Source: Paracoccaceae bacterium
GTDB lineage: Bacteria; Pseudomonadota; Alphaproteobacteria; Rhodobacterales; Rhodobacteraceae
Direction: 5' to 3'
NCBI GenBank assembly: GCA_027489375.1
Contig: JAIXZW010000019.1
Coordinates: 214,326-278,325 of the forward strand
DNA length: 64,000 bases
Shown piece after piece: positions 61,603 through 64,000 of the stretch. The first letter of the stretch is position 1; every line of letters begins with the position of its first letter. The notes beneath the pieces are model-generated. The model saw only the letters and a list, made by a program, of their open reading frames with translations, searched no databases and was not told where the DNA came from. The translations under genes and the position numbers were made by a program.

Positions 61603-63588
61603 TTGAGACATTGCTTTGAATCATTTGCGGAAAGGATCGCGCCCATCAAGGACGAGGCCGCATATCGCATTTGCCATTTGCGCACGCTGGGCGACTGGTC
61701 GCTTGTTGATGCGTCCGGCCAGCCATTGCCGAAGCTTGGGCGCAAGGCCTTTGCGCTTCTCGTCTATCTCTCTGTTTCCGGCGGGCGTGCGCCGCGCGAC
61801 CGTCTGGCCGACCTGCTTTGGCCCGACCGTGACAGCGTGCAGGCCCGCAATTCGTTGCGCCAGACCTTGGCGGTGATCCGTTCCCTCCTCGGCGATGCGG
61901 GGAGGCATCTGCTTGTCGCCGACCGTGACATGATCGCGCTTGAGGCGGGGCGGTCGCATTGCGATGCGCAGCACCTGCTCGACCTTGCCGACGAACCGGC
62001 CAAGGCCGCCCTGGTGGCCGAGGTTTACAGGGGGCCATTCCTCGACGGGTTCTATTCGGGCAGTCAGGTGTTCGAGGATTGGGCCGCCAACCTGCGCGAG
62101 ACGCTCGTTGCCCGCGCGGCACAGGCAATGCATTTCCATGTGCGCAGCGCTCCGGCGGAGCAGGGGCTGGCACTCTTTCCCCGCCTTGTCTCCGTAGATC
62201 CGCTGCGCGAGGCGACCTATCAGCTTGGGATGGAACTGCATGCCGCGCTGGGCCAGCGGGATCAGGCGCTGCGGCTTTACGAAACCTGCAAGCAGATGAT
62301 GTCGCGCGAATATGGCGTGACGCCCAGCCCGGAAACCGAACGCATCCGCCGCCGCGTGCTCGACGGCTTGCCTGCAGGGGCGACCCCGGCCCATCCCGCG
62401 CCCGCCGCGCAGGGCAGGGCAAAGCCTGTCGTGCGCGTGACACGCTTTGCCAACCTTTCGACCGAAGCGGCCCATTCCCGCTACCTCGAAGGGCTGTTCG
62501 AGGCGATCGTGATCGAACTTTCGCATATGCGCGAAGTGGCGGTCGTGCGCGAGGCGGAAGAAGGCCGTTCGCAACCGCCGGCAGATTTCGTCCTGACCGG
62601 CAGTATGATGGAACAGGGCGGGCGCATCGAAATCATCGTGCGCCTTGTCGATGCCGAAAGCGGGCAGAACCTGTCGGGCGAAAGGTTCCGCGGCACCGTG
62701 TCGGATCAGCTCGATCTCTTGCATGCCGTCAGCCAGTCCGTTGCGCTGTCGACGCGGTTCGAAATCCTTCAGGCGGGCTGGAAATTGCAGGACTTGCTGC
62801 CTGCCGACGACCATCCCGTGCGCCTGCTCGTCCTGCGGGCGCATTCGCGCTATTACGAATTGACGGCCGGGTCCCTGCGCGATGCCGTCCGGCTTTGCGA
62901 AGAGGCGCTAAGTCTCGACCCGTCCAGTCTGCGCGCCCAGAGGATGCTGTCGCTTGCCCTGTCGGGAAGCATGGTGCAAGGCGTCCTTCCCCGCGAACCG
63001 GCAGTCTACGGGCGGGCGGTGGAGCTTGCCCGTCGGGTGGCGCGTGCGGTGCCGGATGATGTCTTTGCCCGCTGCGTTCTGGCATGGGCCTTGGGCAATG
63101 CGGACCAGCACGAAGCCGCGATCGAGGAACTGCGCTATGCGATCCGCCTCAACCCGCTTTATTGCACGCTCCATTCAGATCTGGCCGAACATTACGCCCT
63201 GCTCGGCTATGTCAGCGAAGCCATTGCCGAATGCGACGAGGCGATCCGCCTCAGCGCCGACGACGTGGTCAGTTTCTGGCGCTACCATTCCATCGCGGTG
63301 GCGCAATTCGCCGCCGGAAACTATGCCGAAGCGCTGGAAAACGCCCGCCGCGTGATGCGCGAAAAGCCGGGCCTCCTGCGCGGCGCCCTGATCCGCGCCG
63401 CCGCCGCAGCTGCACTCGGTCTTCGGGACGAGGCCGGGCAGACCGTGGCCGACATCCTGCGCGAAAGGCCCGACCTCCGCATCTCGACGGTCACGCCCGC
63501 CTTCATGCCGCGCTATGTGCAGGACGGGCACCAGTGCGTCTTTCTCGACATGCTGGCCAAGGCGGGCCTTCCCCTCACGCCGGCGTGA
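61603..63588 (+). CDS. SARP/BTAD-type transcriptional regulator with TPR repeats
   Basis: The protein has about 661 aa from TTG 61603; the start is uncertain, as no ATG lies nearby in frame and TTG 61678 is another option. Residues 25-110 are an OmpR-like winged helix (LGRKAFALLVYLSVSGGRAPRDRLADLLWPD). A BTAD helical domain follows to about 250 (LRETLVARAAQ, EYGVTPSPETERIRR). A TolB/adenylate-cyclase-associated domain is at 265-385 (VRVTRFANLSTEAAHSRYLEG), and TPR-like helices run from about 440 to 640. No cyclase domain is present. Its targets are unknown. It overlaps the convergent permease by 14 bp. Confidence 0.8.
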   Translation: MRHCFESFAERIAPIKDEAAYRICHLRTLGDWSLVDASGQPLPKLGRKAFALLVYLSVSGGRAPRDRLADLLWPDRDSVQARNSLRQTLAVIRSLLGDAGRHLLVADRDMIALEAGRSHCDAQHLLDLADEPAKAALVAEVYRGPFLDGFYSGSQVFEDWAANLRETLVARAAQAMHFHVRSAPAEQGLALFPRLVSVDPLREATYQLGMELHAALGQRDQALRLYETCKQMMSREYGVTPSPETERIRRRVLDGLPAGATPAHPAPAAQGRAKPVVRVTRFANLSTEAAHSRYLEGLFEAIVIELSHMREVAVVREAEEGRSQPPADFVLTGSMMEQGGRIEIIVRLVDAESGQNLSGERFRGTVSDQLDLLHAVSQSVALSTRFEILQAGWKLQDLLPADDHPVRLLVLRAHSRYYELTAGSLRDAVRLCEEALSLDPSSLRAQRMLSLALSGSMVQGVLPREPAVYGRAVELARRVARAVPDDVFARCVLAWALGNADQHEAAIEELRYAIRLNPLYCTLHSDLAEHYALLGYVSEAIAECDEAIRLSADDVVSFWRYHSIAVAQFAAGNYAEALENARRVMREKPGLLRGALIRAAAAAALGLRDEAGQTVADILRERPDLRISTVTPAFMPRYVQDGHQCVFLDMLAKAGLPLTPA

Positions 63589-64000
63589 CGCCCCTGAGTT
63601 TTTCGCTTCTTCTGCGCAGGAGTTCGACGGTTGCGAGGAGGGCGATGGAGATGATGACGAGGATGGTTGCGACGGCGAGGATGGCGGGGCTGATGGCTTC
63701 GCGGATGCCGTTCCACATCTGGCGGGGGATCGTCTGCTGTTCGGGTCCTGCGATGAAGAGGACGGCGACGACCTCGTCGAAGCTGGTGACGAAGGCGAAG
63801 AGGGCACCCGACACCACGCCCGGCGTGATCAGCGGCAGCACCACCTTGAAGAAGGTGCGCGAGGGCGATGCGCCGAGCGAGGCACCGGCGCGGATCAGGC
63901 TCTGGTCGAAGCCCGACAGCGTCGCGGTCACGGTGATGATGACGAAGGGGATGCCCAGCGTCGCGTGGGCCATGACGATGCCGGTATAGGTGCTCGTCAG
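63575..64000 (-). CDS. ABC transporter permease, PotC-like (5' end outside window)
   Basis: The reading frame stays open past the M at 63973 to the window edge (LTSTYTGIVMAHATLG), so 63973 is not the start; 141 residues are visible. The EAA-type loop RAGASLGASPSRTFFKVVLP and the following ITPGVVSGALFAFVTSFDEVVAVLF are typical of PotC-like permeases for polyamines or related ligands. A membrane segment, ILAVATILVIISIALLATVELL, ends the protein. Its partners lie outside the window. Confidence 0.9.
   Translation of the reverse strand: MTSTYTGIVMAHATLGIPFVIITVTATLSGFDQSLIRAGASLGASPSRTFFKVVLPLITPGVVSGALFAFVTSFDEVVAVLFIAGPEQQTIPRQMWNGIREAISPAILAVATILVIISIALLATVELLRRRSEKLRGVTPA

Noticed and set aside
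1-64000. tRNA, rRNA, CRISPR arrays and insertion sequences
   Set aside because: I looked for cloverleaf arms, regularly spaced repeats, transposase motifs and flanking inverted repeats and saw none that hold up. A tRNAscan/ISfinder run would settle it.

Overview
The window reads as chromosome of a high-GC denitrifying alphaproteobacterium, most likely Rhodobacteraceae. Three things point there: dense operons with ATGA overlaps, a nosRZDFYLX cluster with a Tat-exported clade I N2O reductase and FNR boxes, and many ABC uptake systems. I see no tRNA, rRNA, CRISPR array or insertion sequence.

Layout. (1) 1-264 is the 3' end of an unrecognised gene. (2) 280-6757 (minus) is a sugar-uptake operon led by its own LacI regulator: lacI, binding protein, two permeases, a GH32/GH68-like glycosidase and a MalK-type ATPase, with a tandem 14-bp operator upstream. 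(3) 7036-7719 holds two small paralogous proteins of unknown function, followed by RNase R. (4) 10225-20568 (plus) has acyl-CoA dehydrogenase, CaiB-type CoA-transferase, N-carbamoyl-D-amino-acid hydrolase, a HyuA/HyuB hydantoinase pair, LysR, an Old Yellow Enzyme and a MaoC-like dehydratase. (5) A divergent AraC regulator (20565-21512) faces a long plus-strand operon (21834-32161). It has a second, divergent HyuB/HyuA pair, PxpA, a small biotin carrier, biotin carboxylase, PxpB, PxpC, a binding protein without a signal peptide, and a GntR-type regulator with two winged helices. (6) 32416-39152 is a PotABCD-like transporter with two ATPases and two embedded SDR dehydrogenases. It is followed by an amidase, a polysaccharide-deacetylase-fold hydrolase (candidate cyclic imidase), a small CxxC protein and a CobW-type metallochaperone GTPase. 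(7) 43193-44386 (minus) is a GNAT and a cupin-SnoaL fusion. (8) 44536-49219 (minus) is N-carbamoylsarcosine-amidase-like hydrolase, HyuA and HyuB, ending at a classic terminator, with a divergent LysR. (9) 50334-59385 (minus) is nosRZDFYLX plus a cytochrome c, divergent from a Crp/Fnr regulator. (10) The rest is a VWA protein, a small membrane protein, a SARP/BTAD-TPR regulator and a truncated ABC permease.

The unifying theme of 10-49 kb is opening and stripping nitrogen from cyclic ureides, imides and lactams. There are three HyuAB pairs, two different carbamoyl amidohydrolases, a PxpABC set fused by context to biotin carboxylase components, an amidase/imidase pair, dedicated importers and four local regulators. 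The substrates are not determined by the sequence. The most unusual part is the 21.8-32.2 kb operon, where all the parts of a split urea-carboxylase-like enzyme sit beside an ATP-dependent hydantoinase/oxoprolinase pair.
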